From the NCBI GenBank assembly GCA_036514635.1, contig DATBWU010000084.1, forward strand, positions 1 through 34,775: 34,775 nucleotides of DNA. Direction: 5' to 3'. The notes below the pieces were generated by a model. The model worked only from the letters and a program-made list of their open reading frames with translations, had not been told where the DNA came from and made no database searches. Shown piece after piece: positions 22,422-30,591 of this stretch. Each line of letters opens with the position of its first letter. Positions within the stretch are counted from its first letter, which is position 1. The DNA is from DASSFZ01 sp036514635 (lineage in GTDB: Bacteria; Chloroflexota; Anaerolineae; Fen-1058). The position numbers were made by a program, and so were the translations under genes.

Positions 22422-24068
22422 TCAGCCCAGGTAGCCCAACGCGCGCAGGCGTTCCTCGACTTCGGCCTGCTCCGCCTCGGTGAGATCGACCTGCTCGGCG
22501 ACGTGCGTCGCGGCCTCGGCGGTGTGCACGGCGCGGGCGCGCACATCGGGCGCGAGCGCTTCGGTGAGGACGCGACCGTCCATGTCGGCCGGAACCGGCA
22601 CGTTGAGGATGTGCAAAATCGTCGGGGCGAGATCGATGATGCGCGCGCCATCGACACTTTCACGCGCGAAGGCCGGCCCGCTGCCGATGAACACGCCGTG
22701 CAGGCGATGGCAGCCGGAGTCGCCGCGAATCTGCTGCGTGATGACTTTGCCGTCGGTGGCGAACAGCGGGAACGCGATCGTGCGGTAGCCGTCGAGGATG
22801 AGATGCAGGTCGGGCGCACGATCGACATACGGCCCCGACGCGGCTTCTTCGCGCGGGATGACGCGATCGACCAGCCGCTGGCCCGTATCGGGATCGCGCA
22901 GTGCGCTCAGCACGTCGATGACCTTGCGGCGTGCGCTCGCGTAATCGCCCGGCTCGACGATGCCTTCCGGCTCGCGTCCCTTCAGGTTGAGATACACCTG
23001 CCCGACGTGGCCCATCGAGTAGGCGATCGTGCGCGACCAATCGACGTCCTCGAACGACAGGAACTTGCCGACGACCTGGTTGCGCGCCTGGCGGCTGACG
23101 CGCGTGGTCAGGTTCTGCAAGCCGGCCTTCTCCAACAGCCGATACACGCCCTTGGGCGTCAGGCCGCGCTTGAACATCGCATAACGCAGGCGTGTCCACG
23201 CGCTTGATTTCAGATGCATTAACCCGGCTTCCAGAAACAGCACATTCAGGTTTACCGTCCGATGCAGCGGCCCAAAGCCATGATCGCTCATCACAAGGAT
23301 ATTGCGGATTTCGGATTGCTGATTGTCGAACGATGATTGAAGATTGGCGATGGCGGTGTCGAGATGCTGATAGACTTTCTGCAATGCGTCGCCGTATTTT
23401 GAAACGAGCGCAGGGTCGTGGCGCGGGTGGGTCGGGTCCATGAAGCGCCACAGCGCGTGTGAGGCGGTGTCGCTGGCGAGGAAGTGCACCATCAGCACGT
23501 CGGTCGGGCGATCGCGCATCAGCCGCAGCGCGTAGCGCAGTTGCGCGTCGATCAGATCGTGCACGTCGGCGATGAAGGCGTCTTCCTGGCCGGCGCTGAA
23601 TTGCACGTCGGGCGTGATGCGATAGCGGCCCAACTCGGCGCGATACGGCTTGAGCAGATCGGGCGGATAGGTGGTGACGCCTTGATCGGGCGCGAGCAGG
23701 CCGGGAACCATGTACCCGTTCACTTTGCGCGGTGGGTACGTGATCGGCACGTTGAGCACGCCGACCGAATAACCGGCGTCGCTCAGAATCTCCCACAGCA
23801 ATTTGCCGTCGATCTGCGAGGCGTTGACCATCTCGAACGATCCGGCGTTGGGGCGAATGAAGTCGAACACGCCGTGCTGGCCGGGATTCTTGCCGGTCAT
23901 GAACGAGGGCCAGGCGGGTGACGTGACGGGTGGCAGCGTCGATTCGAGCGGGCCGGTCACGCCCTCGCGCATCAGTCGAGCGAGCGTGGGCAGTTTTCCT
24001 TCCGCCGCCCAGGGCTGGATCAGATCGAGTGTGGCTCCGTCGAGGCCGATGATGAGGAGGGTAGTCAT
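22422..24068 (-). CDS. alkaline phosphatase superfamily phosphodiesterase
   Basis: A 548-residue protein of the type I phosphodiesterase/nucleotide pyrophosphatase group. Metal-site features are the N-terminal LLIIGLDGATLDLI, the nucleophile region PPVTSPAWPSFMTGKNPGQHG and VMSDHGFGPLH (D and H ligands), with LHLILDGYR and the late histidine in CHRLHGVFIGSGP. It would hydrolyse a phosphoester or transfer a phosphorylated head group. No signal peptide was seen. Residues IANLQSSFDNQQSEIRNI before the VMSDHG motif are encoded by the ATTGCGGATTGC repeat (23300-23352), an in-frame incursion. Glycan loci often carry such enzymes. Confidence 0.88.
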   Translation of the reverse strand: MTTLLIIGLDGATLDLIQPWAAEGKLPTLARLMREGVTGPLESTLPPVTSPAWPSFMTGKNPGQHGVFDFIRPNAGSFEMVNASQIDGKLLWEILSDAGYSVGVLNVPITYPPRKVNGYMVPGLLAPDQGVTTYPPDLLKPYRAELGRYRITPDVQFSAGQEDAFIADVHDLIDAQLRYALRLMRDRPTDVLMVHFLASDTASHALWRFMDPTHPRHDPALVSKYGDALQKVYQHLDTAIANLQSSFDNQQSEIRNILVMSDHGFGPLHRTVNLNVLFLEAGLMHLKSSAWTRLRYAMFKRGLTPKGVYRLLEKAGLQNLTTRVSRQARNQVVGKFLSFEDVDWSRTIAYSMGHVGQVYLNLKGREPEGIVEPGDYASARRKVIDVLSALRDPDTGQRLVDRVIPREEAASGPYVDRAPDLHLILDGYRTIAFPLFATDGKVITQQIRGDSGCHRLHGVFIGSGPAFARESVDGARIIDLAPTILHILNVPVPADMDGRVLTEALAPDVRARAVHTAEAATHVAEQVDLTEAEQAEVEERLRALGYLG

Positions 24069-24069
24069 G

Positions 24070-24195
24070 GAGTCATTAGTCAGATAGTCGGGTAGTCAGT
24101 TGGTCGGATAGTCAGTGGAGTGGTTAGATGGGTGGTTAGTTGGATGGATGGATGGTTGGATGGATGGATGGATGGATGGATGGTTGGTCAGTTGG
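24070..24195. repeat. agtcag(t)tggt and ggat tandem repeats
   Basis: GTCAGATAGTCGGGTAGTCAG-like words are followed by runs of the 4-bp unit GGAT (about 24142-24183). The 24136-24195 part is translated as the tail of the upstream glycosyltransferase (NQPTDQPSIHPSIHPTIHPSN on the minus strand). Confidence 0.85.
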
Positions 24196-25149
24196 CTGGT
24201 TCCAGATGATCTCGCGGATGTAGTACGTCGGCCGATGTGCCGATTCGTGGTAGGTGCGGGTGATCATCTCGGCGATCAGCCCGAAGAACAAGAACTGCAC
24301 GCCGATGATCACCAGCATCACGCCCAGCCATAGAATCGGGCGATTGCTGAGCAGGATATCTTGAGTGAGTTTCAGGATCGTGAGATAGAGCAGAATCACA
24401 AATCCGGCTCCTCCCGTGATCAGGCCCAGCCCGCCGAACAATTGCATAGGCTGCGCCTGGAAGCCGAGCAGGAAGGCGAGCGTGAACAAATCGAGGAGTA
24501 CTTTGATCGTGCGCGACAGGCCGTACTTGCTCTTGCCGAATTTGCGCGCCCGATCGTTGACGGGCACTTCGGCCACGCGCACACCCATGCCTGACGCGAG
24601 CGCCGGGATGAAGCGGTGCATTTCGCCGTATAGCGGAATGTGCTTGACGACTTCGCTGCGGTAGGCTTTCAGCGAGCAGCCCGAATCGTGCAGGTGGACG
24701 CCAGTGCCGCGCGCGAGGATGCGATTGGCGACGATCGACGGGATGCGCCGCGTGATGAACCGCTCCTTGCGCCTCGTCCGCCAGCCCGACACGATGTCGT
24801 ACCCTTCGTCGATCTTCGCCAGCAATTTCGGAATGTCCGCCGGATCGTTCTGGCCGTCGGCATCCATCGTGATCACGACTTCACCGCGCGCCAGGTTGAA
24901 CCCGGCGACGAAAGCGGCGGTCTGCCCGAAGTTGCGCCGGAACTGTACGGCGATCAGGTGTGGATCGCCGGCCGTCAGGCGCATGAGTGTGTTAAAGGTC
25001 GCGTCGGTGCTGCCGTCGTCGATGACGATCACTTCGTAGGACTTGCCCAACGCGCTCATCGCCGCGCCGATCTCGGCGTGCAGGCCGGGCAGCGATTCGG
25101 CCTCGTTGTAGGCGGGGATGACGATGGAAAAAGCGATGTGATCTATCAT
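24136..25149 (-). CDS. GT2 glycosyltransferase (polyprenyl-phosphate sugar type)
   Basis: A 337-residue membrane-linked glycosyltransferase of the DPM1/ArnC-like group, expected to move a sugar from a nucleotide donor to polyprenyl phosphate at the cytoplasmic face. Motifs are SIVIPAYNEAESLP (8-21), VIVIDDGSTDAT, MDADGQNDP (about 95-103, DxD) and SGCSLKAYR, followed by KFGKSKYGL. Two C-terminal membrane helices (about 240-262 and 275-300). The last 20 residues or so are encoded by ggat-type tandem repeat, suggesting loss of the original stop. ATG at 25149. Confidence 0.92.
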   Translation of the reverse strand: MIDHIAFSIVIPAYNEAESLPGLHAEIGAAMSALGKSYEVIVIDDGSTDATFNTLMRLTAGDPHLIAVQFRRNFGQTAAFVAGFNLARGEVVITMDADGQNDPADIPKLLAKIDEGYDIVSGWRTRRKERFITRRIPSIVANRILARGTGVHLHDSGCSLKAYRSEVVKHIPLYGEMHRFIPALASGMGVRVAEVPVNDRARKFGKSKYGLSRTIKVLLDLFTLAFLLGFQAQPMQLFGGLGLITGGAGFVILLYLTILKLTQDILLSNRPILWLGVMLVIIGVQFLFFGLIAEMITRTYHESAHRPTYYIREIIWNQPTDQPSIHPSIHPTIHPSN

Positions 25150-25174
25150 GGACGCTCTCGTTTCGATTCACCCG

Positions 25175-25726
25175 TCAGAAAGCGTCCACAGGTCCCTGCA
25201 GAATACTCTCGTGAGAACGCCCCCAGTCGGCTCCCAGATTGGCTTTGTTCTTATAATGCCATACGAGCCAACGACAGCCACGGAAGAATCGCGAGGCGGG
25301 CAACCTCAGGTCGGCTAATATCTCCGAGAATCCGCATATATACAGCGTGCCTGTCGGCTTTAGCACGCGCGCGGCCTGCTCGATCCACTCCATCGACCAG
25401 TTCACGTAATCCTGCTGCGACTCGAAGGTATCCCACTCCGCTTTCTTGATGTTGTAAGGCGGATCGGCAAAGATCAGATCAACCGATTCACTTTCCAGCG
25501 TATGCAACCAGGCCACCGCATCGCCGATCCAGATTTCGCCATTGGGATGTGAGTAGAATAGTTTGGGAGACTGCGGATCCCATTGTGCCAGATCGATGGA
25601 GCGATGTATCCCTTTGAGCATAGGCTGGCCGAAGAACATCGGAAGCGCCTTGCTGCGGGCGTATTCTGCGGCCGGCTCCCTGATCTCTGCGCTGCTCTGT
25701 GGCTTGCGCACTTTAGACCTGTTCAT
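25175..25726 (-). pseudogene. DNA N6/N4 methyltransferase fragment (C-terminally truncated)
   Basis: A 183-residue reading with a clear beta-class site-specific methyltransferase core: IWIGDAVAWLHTL, VDLIFADPPYNIKKAEWD (catalytic DPPY), VLKPTGTLYICG and KNKANLGADWGRSHESIL. In this class the target region and the SAM-binding FxGxG motif lie further toward the C-terminus, but here translation ends soon after (QGPVDAF, stop) and the next gene begins 25 bases later. No remainder was found in other frames nearby. It is therefore probably a dead remnant of an orphan methyltransferase. No restriction enzyme gene is seen. Confidence 0.7.
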
Positions 25727-25787
25727 AGGCATTCCCCGATCGTTCTCGCGGGCCGCGCTGGTGACTCATATCTTTCCAAATTATAAA

Positions 25788-26603
25788 TCATCGAGCCAAG
25801 TGCATCTGCATGAACGGGCATCCCATTTCCTCGATCACCTGATCGGTATAGTGGATGTCCGCTTCGCTCAGATAGGCCGCGTATCCGCCGATCACCCCTT
25901 TTCGAACCTTGTAGCTCTCTTCGTCGCGCGCGTTCCCCGGCCTCATGCGCGCGTCTTGAAAGTAACCTTGCGCCTCCATCTGCCGCATGTTGTTGAAACT
26001 GGCGAACGCGATAGCGTCTTGAACGAGGCGCTCGTCAACGTCGCCCGCACCGACGAAGCGCAGCGTCTTGACCAGCGCCTCGGCCGGATTCCGGTGCATG
26101 TCTTCGTAGCGCACCAGCAGGAACTCTTTGGGAACGTGCCGGTTGTTGTGCCAGATATTATAGAACGTGACGATCTTCTTGACGCCGAAGGTCTCGTTGC
26201 GCACGAACTCGGCGATGGGGCCTTTGAATTTGTGCGTTCGCTTGGTCGCCTGGAAGTAACTGGACACCAGCGTGTCCTTGATGTCGCGCACGATGAAAAT
26301 CACTTTCTTCTTCGCGTACTCGCGCTTGTCTGCCGGCAGGCGGCAATAATGCAGCCCGCTCAGAATCTCCGAGTAATCGTGAACGAAGTGTGTGCGCAGC
26401 AGCCCGGCGGTGGTGGTGAGCCGGTGTGTGTCGAGCATCAGGGCGTCCGGCAAGCCATACTTGAGGCAGATGGCTTTGCCCAGCAGCACGCGCAGCCAGG
26501 TTCGGCCGGACTTCGGATATGAAATGATGTAGACGTCTGTCGGGCGGCGCAGAATCTCGAAGCGAACGAGGTAAATCTTGAGCCAGTCGGAAAACAAGGT
26601 CAT
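25788..26603 (-). CDS. sulfotransferase family protein
   Basis: A 271-residue PAPS-dependent sulfotransferase. It has the 5'-phosphosulfate loop SYPKSGRTW (28-36), the 3'-phosphate-binding helix region VRDIKDTLVSSYF, and the C-terminal RKGVIGGYAAYLSEAD segment that resembles the RKG.(V/A)G.W motif of cytosolic-type sulfotransferases. In this locus it probably sulfates a surface glycan or lipid head group. No signal peptide, so it acts in the cytoplasm. Confidence 0.92.
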   Translation of the reverse strand: MTLFSDWLKIYLVRFEILRRPTDVYIISYPKSGRTWLRVLLGKAICLKYGLPDALMLDTHRLTTTAGLLRTHFVHDYSEILSGLHYCRLPADKREYAKKKVIFIVRDIKDTLVSSYFQATKRTHKFKGPIAEFVRNETFGVKKIVTFYNIWHNNRHVPKEFLLVRYEDMHRNPAEALVKTLRFVGAGDVDERLVQDAIAFASFNNMRQMEAQGYFQDARMRPGNARDEESYKVRKGVIGGYAAYLSEADIHYTDQVIEEMGCPFMQMHLAR

Positions 26604-26652
26604 AGGTGTGAGTTAGAGTGTGAGATGTGCTGGCGATTACTTCTGATTTCGG

Positions 26653-26755
26653 CTATCCGCGAGTTGGCGAGTCGGTGGTTGAAGGCGCAGATGATCGCTG
26701 ACTCGTTGATTCGCTGATTCGTTGGTTGGTCGGTTGGCTAGTTGGCTGGTTCGCG
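26653..26755. repeat. gagtcgg / tgattcgctgattcgttgg repeat forming a protein tail
   Basis: Words of GAGTTGGCGAGTCGG followed by GACTCGTTGATTCGCTGATT and GTTGGTTGGTCGGTTGG. It is related to gcgagtca arrays and TTGG-type repeats. The whole block is read through by the YbhN-like gene up to TAG at 26653. Confidence 0.8.
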
Positions 26756-27678
26756 CCGCGCACGTTGCCGATGATGTACAGCGCGCCGCCCGCCAGTCCC
26801 GTCAGCCCGCGCACCGCGTAGTATAGCAGCGACACGGCGACGCCGTTCTGATTCTCGGCCCCGATCGACTCGAACAGCGCGCCCAGTGCGCCTTCCCGAA
26901 TGCCCAGCCCGTTGAGCGAGATCGGCAGCGCCTGCGTCAGCGCGATGATCGGCGTAAACAGGATGAAATAGCGCGGGTCGATGCTCAGGCCGAGCGCGAT
27001 CGACAGGATGTACTGCGTGGCGATCAGCGTGACGGTGAACGGCAGCGAGACCAGCGTCGAGCGGGCGATCGCGCCGGGCGAATACGATGTGAGCGCGGCA
27101 TAGAGTCTGCGCAGACGGTCGGCCATCGGCAGGCGGCTGAAGAACTTCCGCCCGATGAGCCGGTCGAGCCAGCGACCCTGTGTCATCACCGTCGCAGCCA
27201 GCAGGATGCCCGCCGACACGGCGACGACCAGCGTTCGTAACTCGGCGGGCACGTCCGCCGGATCGGCAAGCGCGACGACGAGCGCGATCAGCGACGAACC
27301 GAGGATGCCGGTCAGTCGATCGGCGAAGACGGTGCTGAACGCATTCGCGCCGCCTCGATCGGGAGCCAGTTCGATGATCTTGACTACGTCGCCGCCGATG
27401 CCGGTGGGCAAAAAGGTGTTGAAGAAAATGCCGACCAGGTACAGATAGAGCAGTCGCCCAAAGGGAACCGGCGTTCCCAACGACGCGATGAGCAGCCACC
27501 AGCGATAGGCACGGATGCCCACGCCGATTAGGTGAATCCCTATCGCCAGCGCGACCCATCGCAGATCGACGCCGCGCAGCCGGTCGAGCACGCCCTCCGC
27601 GCCCGCGTTGGCGAGGACGAGAATCAGCACGATCAGACTGATGGCGATTTTGATCAGGTTGCCGCGTTTCGGTTTCAT
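26653..27678 (-). CDS. YbhN / lysylphosphatidylglycerol synthase-like membrane protein
   Basis: A 341-residue protein with about eight membrane helices and the UPF0104 signatures LIGVGIRAYRWWLL, GIFFNTFLPTGIGGDVVKI (about 88-106) and LPISLNGLGIREGALGALF. This domain is found alone as a lipid or polyprenyl-linked sugar flippase candidate. The last about 30 residues (NQPTSQPTNQRISESTSQR ...) are translated repeat, so the original protein probably ended near GNVRGA. ATG at 27678, with a terminator-like hairpin just upstream. Confidence 0.87.
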   Translation of the reverse strand: MKPKRGNLIKIAISLIVLILVLANAGAEGVLDRLRGVDLRWVALAIGIHLIGVGIRAYRWWLLIASLGTPVPFGRLLYLYLVGIFFNTFLPTGIGGDVVKIIELAPDRGGANAFSTVFADRLTGILGSSLIALVVALADPADVPAELRTLVVAVSAGILLAATVMTQGRWLDRLIGRKFFSRLPMADRLRRLYAALTSYSPGAIARSTLVSLPFTVTLIATQYILSIALGLSIDPRYFILFTPIIALTQALPISLNGLGIREGALGALFESIGAENQNGVAVSLLYYAVRGLTGLAGGALYIIGNVRGANQPTSQPTNQRISESTSQRSSAPSTTDSPTRG

Positions 27679-27687
27679 GCGCGTGGC

Positions 27688-27713
27688 AGAAAAAGCGGCC
27701 CGCAGGCGGGCCG
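27688..27713 (-). terminator. intrinsic terminator-like hairpin in the leader of the YbhN-like gene
   Basis: Read on the minus strand, CGGCCCGC-CT-GCGGGCCG (27696-27713) is followed by CTTTTTCT. It lies about 20 bases before the ATG at 27678. It can stop incoming transcripts from the DUF2723 gene or act as an attenuator; no fold switching was visible. Confidence 0.7.
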
Positions 27714-27730
27714 GCGCTAGAGATTATAAC

Positions 27731-27852
27731 TCACCTTACGCAGTCGGGCAGGACTTTACCGCAGAGTGCGCGGAGAACGCAGAGATTTGCTTGGAAATCC
27801 GCTCCGCGCCCTCTGCGTTCTCGGCGGTGAAATGGTCTCTTGCGTAAGGTGA
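27731..27852. mobile_element. 122-bp miniature inverted-repeat element with 9-bp target duplication
   Basis: TCACCTTACGCA (27731-27742) and its exact inverse TGCGTAAGGTGA (27841-27852) form 12-bp terminal inverted repeats. GATTATAAC occurs exactly on both outer flanks (27722-27730 and 27853-27861), as expected for a 9-bp target-site duplication. The interior is an imperfect palindrome of the CCGCAGAG family (CTTTACCGCAGAGTG ... CTCTGCGTTCTCGGCGG). It encodes no protein, so movement would need a transposase elsewhere. Confidence 0.75.
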
Positions 27853-28040
27853 GATTATAACATGAAGCCGGGTGGGCTTGGGCGAGTGCGGGGCTGCTGC
27901 ATTCCAAATCGCCGCATCGAATAGACACCGGATAAACGGATGCCAGCCGCGCCACTGCACCCGCCGAAGGCGTGTGTTGGCTGGGGATTGCACACAAATG
28001 CTCCAGGCCCACGTCTCGCGGGCTGACCTACAGATTCCTG

Positions 28041-28109
28041 GGACACGGATTACGCGGATTCACACGGATTGATGTTCTGATCCGTGTTTGTCCGTGTTCA
28101 TCCGCGTCC
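28041..28109. repeat. interspersed acacggattacgcgg repeat
   Basis: ACACGGATTACGCGGATTC and TGATCCGTGTTTGTCC with TGTTCATCCGCGTCC form an imperfect inverted repeat of about 69 bases, in the gap after the DUF2723 gene. No terminal repeats or duplication found. Confidence 0.7.
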
Positions 28110-28152
28110 TATATCCCGCTCAAGCCGGGAGAGCCGACAGTCTCTGAGTGAT

Positions 28153-30582
28153 TCAGGGCGCAAGGGTCCACGCGCCGAGCGGGATCGATTGGCCCTGCTG
28201 GACGAGCTGCTCGTCGAGAAGAGCGAGCGGTTGCCGGGTGAAGTTGTCGTAGAGGATCAACGAGACGGTCGCCGGGCCAGGTGGGGCGTCGGGCGGAATG
28301 TCGATGACGTGCCGATCGATAATTTCCGATCCGGCGATCCATTTGAGCGTTGGAATCGCGCCGAGTGCAGGCACGGAGTCGGATGCCGCCTTCCATGAGT
28401 AGCCCGATCCGATCATCTGCACCGAGACGACGTAATCGCGCGTGAGCGGCCGCGTGGCGAGGAAGCGCAGATCGAGCGTGAGGCGGTCTCCGGGTTTCAA
28501 CGATTGGGTGAGCGGAGGTGACGCGGTCGCGCCGAGAAAGTAAATGCCGTTGGAGAGGGCGACGGCTGGCGGAGGTGGCTGGTTGGCTGGTTGGTTAGTT
28601 GGTTGGATGGTGGCCGTGGCGACTTCAATTCGGTCGGCAAGCGGAACGATGCTGCCGCCCTCGACCGAGTAGATGCCGGTGAAGAGTGAGTAGTCGCCGG
28701 GCGGAACATTGGGCAGAGGGACGACGAAGAACCGCTCGACGATGACATCGCCGGGCTTGTAGCGCGTGGTAGGCAAAGTGCGATCGGACTGACCGATGAC
28801 GCGCCCCGTCGCATCGACGAGGTGGACGAAGAACGAGTAGTCGCGGTCGGGCAGCGTCTCGACGCGCCAGGCGAGGAAGAGCGTCAGCGGCTCGGCTGGC
28901 GTGGTGCGCTGATCGAGCAGTCGATAGCCGAGCAAGGTGAATGAGTTGCCGAACCCGGCTTCGCGCAGTGTGAAATCCGCCGGGAGACGGGAAGCCGGAG
29001 ATTCGCGCACCTGGAATGCTTCGCGGCTGATCGGCTCGAAAAAATAAGGCGAGGCGCTGAACTCTTCACGGAAGAACATATCCACGACGACCGGGCGGCC
29101 CGTCGCGAGCGCCTGGTGGATGGCGTTGAGCCACGAGGTCGCCAGCGGCTCGCCGCGCGGATAGATATAGCGCACATCGACGTTGGGGCGCAGCCCTTCG
29201 ACTTGCTGCAAGTACCACAGCGGGTTGGCCCAGTGCCAGTTCGAAAGGATGATGGCGTCGGCCGGCACGTCGTCGAGAAGCGACTCAGCATACGCGCGCG
29301 CGTCTTCGTGCTGCGAGAGCCAAGCGAAGGATGGCAGATTATCCAGTCCACGCGCCAGGCCGGCAAGCAGCGCGAGTGCGGCTAGAACGAGTCGGAATGC
29401 GGGCTTTAGCCCGCCGCAGGCTGAAGCCTGCACTCCGATCTCAAGTTGCCCGACGCCGCAGCCGGCGAGAATGGCAAACAACACATACGCCGGCATCAGG
29501 TACTCGACGGTCTGCGGCGCGCGATAGGCCAGCGTGACGAACGTATGGACTGCGATGCCGCCGAGCAGCAGAATCAGCAGCCGCCAGTCTCGTCGAAGGC
29601 ATGTCCAGATGCCGATCGCGGCGACGGCGAGCGCACCGATATTGAACTGAAAGTTGAACAGCGTCGGCAGTAAGGCTAATCGATCGCCGAGCAAGTCGGG
29701 TCGGGTATTGACGAAGTAGAAAAAGTCACCCTCGAAGCCGCGCGCCAGAATGTAATCGAGCAACTTGTCAGGTTGGGTGAGTGCGGCGGTCGATTCTCCA
29801 TCGGCAAGTGTCCCGCCGGTTGCGCTGCGAATCAGCAGGTAGAGCAAGACAAACAAGCCGGCGAAGAAAACAAGCGCAGGTCGAATCCAGCGGCGGGGCT
29901 GTTTGACTAACGAGGGATCGACGAGAAGAAGGTAGATGAGAAAGAAGATTCCCGGAAACAACAGTGAGGGGTGATGCCCAAGCCCGAGCGAGAAGGCCAG
30001 GGCGAATTGGGTCAGGTAGGGCCGGGTGGTTGGATGGTTGGATAGTTGGATAGTTGGGTAGTTGGATAGTTGGGTGGTTGGATAGTTGGATAGTTGGATG
30101 GTGTGTTGGTGCTTGACGAGGGCGTAAACGCACCATGCGGTGAACAGAGCGGTCGGCATGCGGATGTTGGCGGTGGTCGCCTGCGCCCAAAAGGTGGTCG
30201 ATGTGCCGAGGATGACGGCGGCGGCGAGGCCGGCGAGCGTCGAGCCGGTGGCGGTGCGAACCGTTCGGCTGATCAGAACGAGTGTCGTCGCCGCGAGAAT
30301 CGCGCTCAGCAGGTTGAGGGCGAAGGCTGGAGAGGCAAACAAGCGCGAGAACAGGAATCCGGCGAGCGTATACAGTGGATAGCCCGGCGGGTGGGCGATG
30401 CCGAGTTTCCAGGCAACAAGTTGAAATTCGCCGTTGTCGGCAGAGAGAACCGAAGGAGTTAGCGTGAGCGTATAGAGTGCAAGCCAGGCAGCAAAGAGCA
30501 CCACATCGACTGCTTGCGCCCCGCCTGGCGGGGTTGCCGATTGCCGATTGCGGATTGCCGATTGCAGATGATTCGCGGACAT
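28153..30582 (-). CDS. DUF2723-type glycosyltransferase-like membrane protein with beta module
   Basis: Up to 809 residues. The signature LTPSVLSADNGEFQL, followed by GIAHPPGYPLYTLAG, is the conserved core of DUF2723 (GT-C-like, O-mannosyltransferase relatives). About 10 membrane helices follow, then an extracytoplasmic region including one module like those in the 19157-22363 gene (GYRLLDQRTTPAEPLTLFLAW). It probably transfers a lipid-linked sugar. Repeats have invaded it: N-terminus (30530-30582), an 8-residue-period loop (IQLSNYPT units, 30026-30097), GVQASACGGLKPAFR (29399-29436) and IQPTNQPANQ (28577-28620). The start is uncertain because residues 1-24 are repeat sequence; a GTG near VVLFAAW is possible. 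Confidence 0.85.
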   Translation of the reverse strand: MSANHLQSAIRNRQSATPPGGAQAVDVVLFAAWLALYTLTLTPSVLSADNGEFQLVAWKLGIAHPPGYPLYTLAGFLFSRLFASPAFALNLLSAILAATTLVLISRTVRTATGSTLAGLAAAVILGTSTTFWAQATTANIRMPTALFTAWCVYALVKHQHTIQLSNYPTTQLSNYPTIQLSNHPTTRPYLTQFALAFSLGLGHHPSLLFPGIFFLIYLLLVDPSLVKQPRRWIRPALVFFAGLFVLLYLLIRSATGGTLADGESTAALTQPDKLLDYILARGFEGDFFYFVNTRPDLLGDRLALLPTLFNFQFNIGALAVAAIGIWTCLRRDWRLLILLLGGIAVHTFVTLAYRAPQTVEYLMPAYVLFAILAGCGVGQLEIGVQASACGGLKPAFRLVLAALALLAGLARGLDNLPSFAWLSQHEDARAYAESLLDDVPADAIILSNWHWANPLWYLQQVEGLRPNVDVRYIYPRGEPLATSWLNAIHQALATGRPVVVDMFFREEFSASPYFFEPISREAFQVRESPASRLPADFTLREAGFGNSFTLLGYRLLDQRTTPAEPLTLFLAWRVETLPDRDYSFFVHLVDATGRVIGQSDRTLPTTRYKPGDVIVERFFVVPLPNVPPGDYSLFTGIYSVEGGSIVPLADRIEVATATIQPTNQPANQPPPPAVALSNGIYFLGATASPPLTQSLKPGDRLTLDLRFLATRPLTRDYVVSVQMIGSGYSWKAASDSVPALGAIPTLKWIAGSEIIDRHVIDIPPDAPPGPATVSLILYDNFTRQPLALLDEQLVQQGQSIPLGAWTLAP
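29399..29431. repeat. double palindrome inside DUF2723 gene
   Basis: GCGGGC-TTTA-GCCCGC (29399-29414) followed by GCAGGCT-GA-AGCCTGC (29416-29431). It is translated as ASACGGLKPAF at a loop between membrane segments. Confidence 0.7.
30026..30097. repeat. 8-bp tandem array (atagttgg) x9 in coding sequence
   Basis: Nine adjacent 8-bp units (ATAGTTGG with G/A changes) inside the DUF2723 gene. Read on the minus strand, 24 bases equal three units and eight codons, giving the repeating peptide IQLSNYPT/TQLSNYPT. One unit gained or lost shifts the reading frame. Confidence 0.9.
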
Positions 30583-30591
30583 TCGCGGAGA

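Larger units (their letters stand above)
27679..28152. other. gene-free gap with hairpin, miniature element and repeat
   Basis: 474 bases without a supported gene. From low to high coordinate it holds a terminator-like hairpin, a miniature inverted-repeat element, about 180 bases (27862-28040) in which I see nothing, and an interspersed repeat at 28041-28109. Two short minus-strand open frames (93 and 85 codons) run across the element and look like repeat-derived shadows. Confidence 0.6.

Noticed and set aside
27736..28012. Short minus-strand open frames over the miniature element
   Set aside because: They are translations of repeat DNA, have no ribosome site and no recognisable domain.
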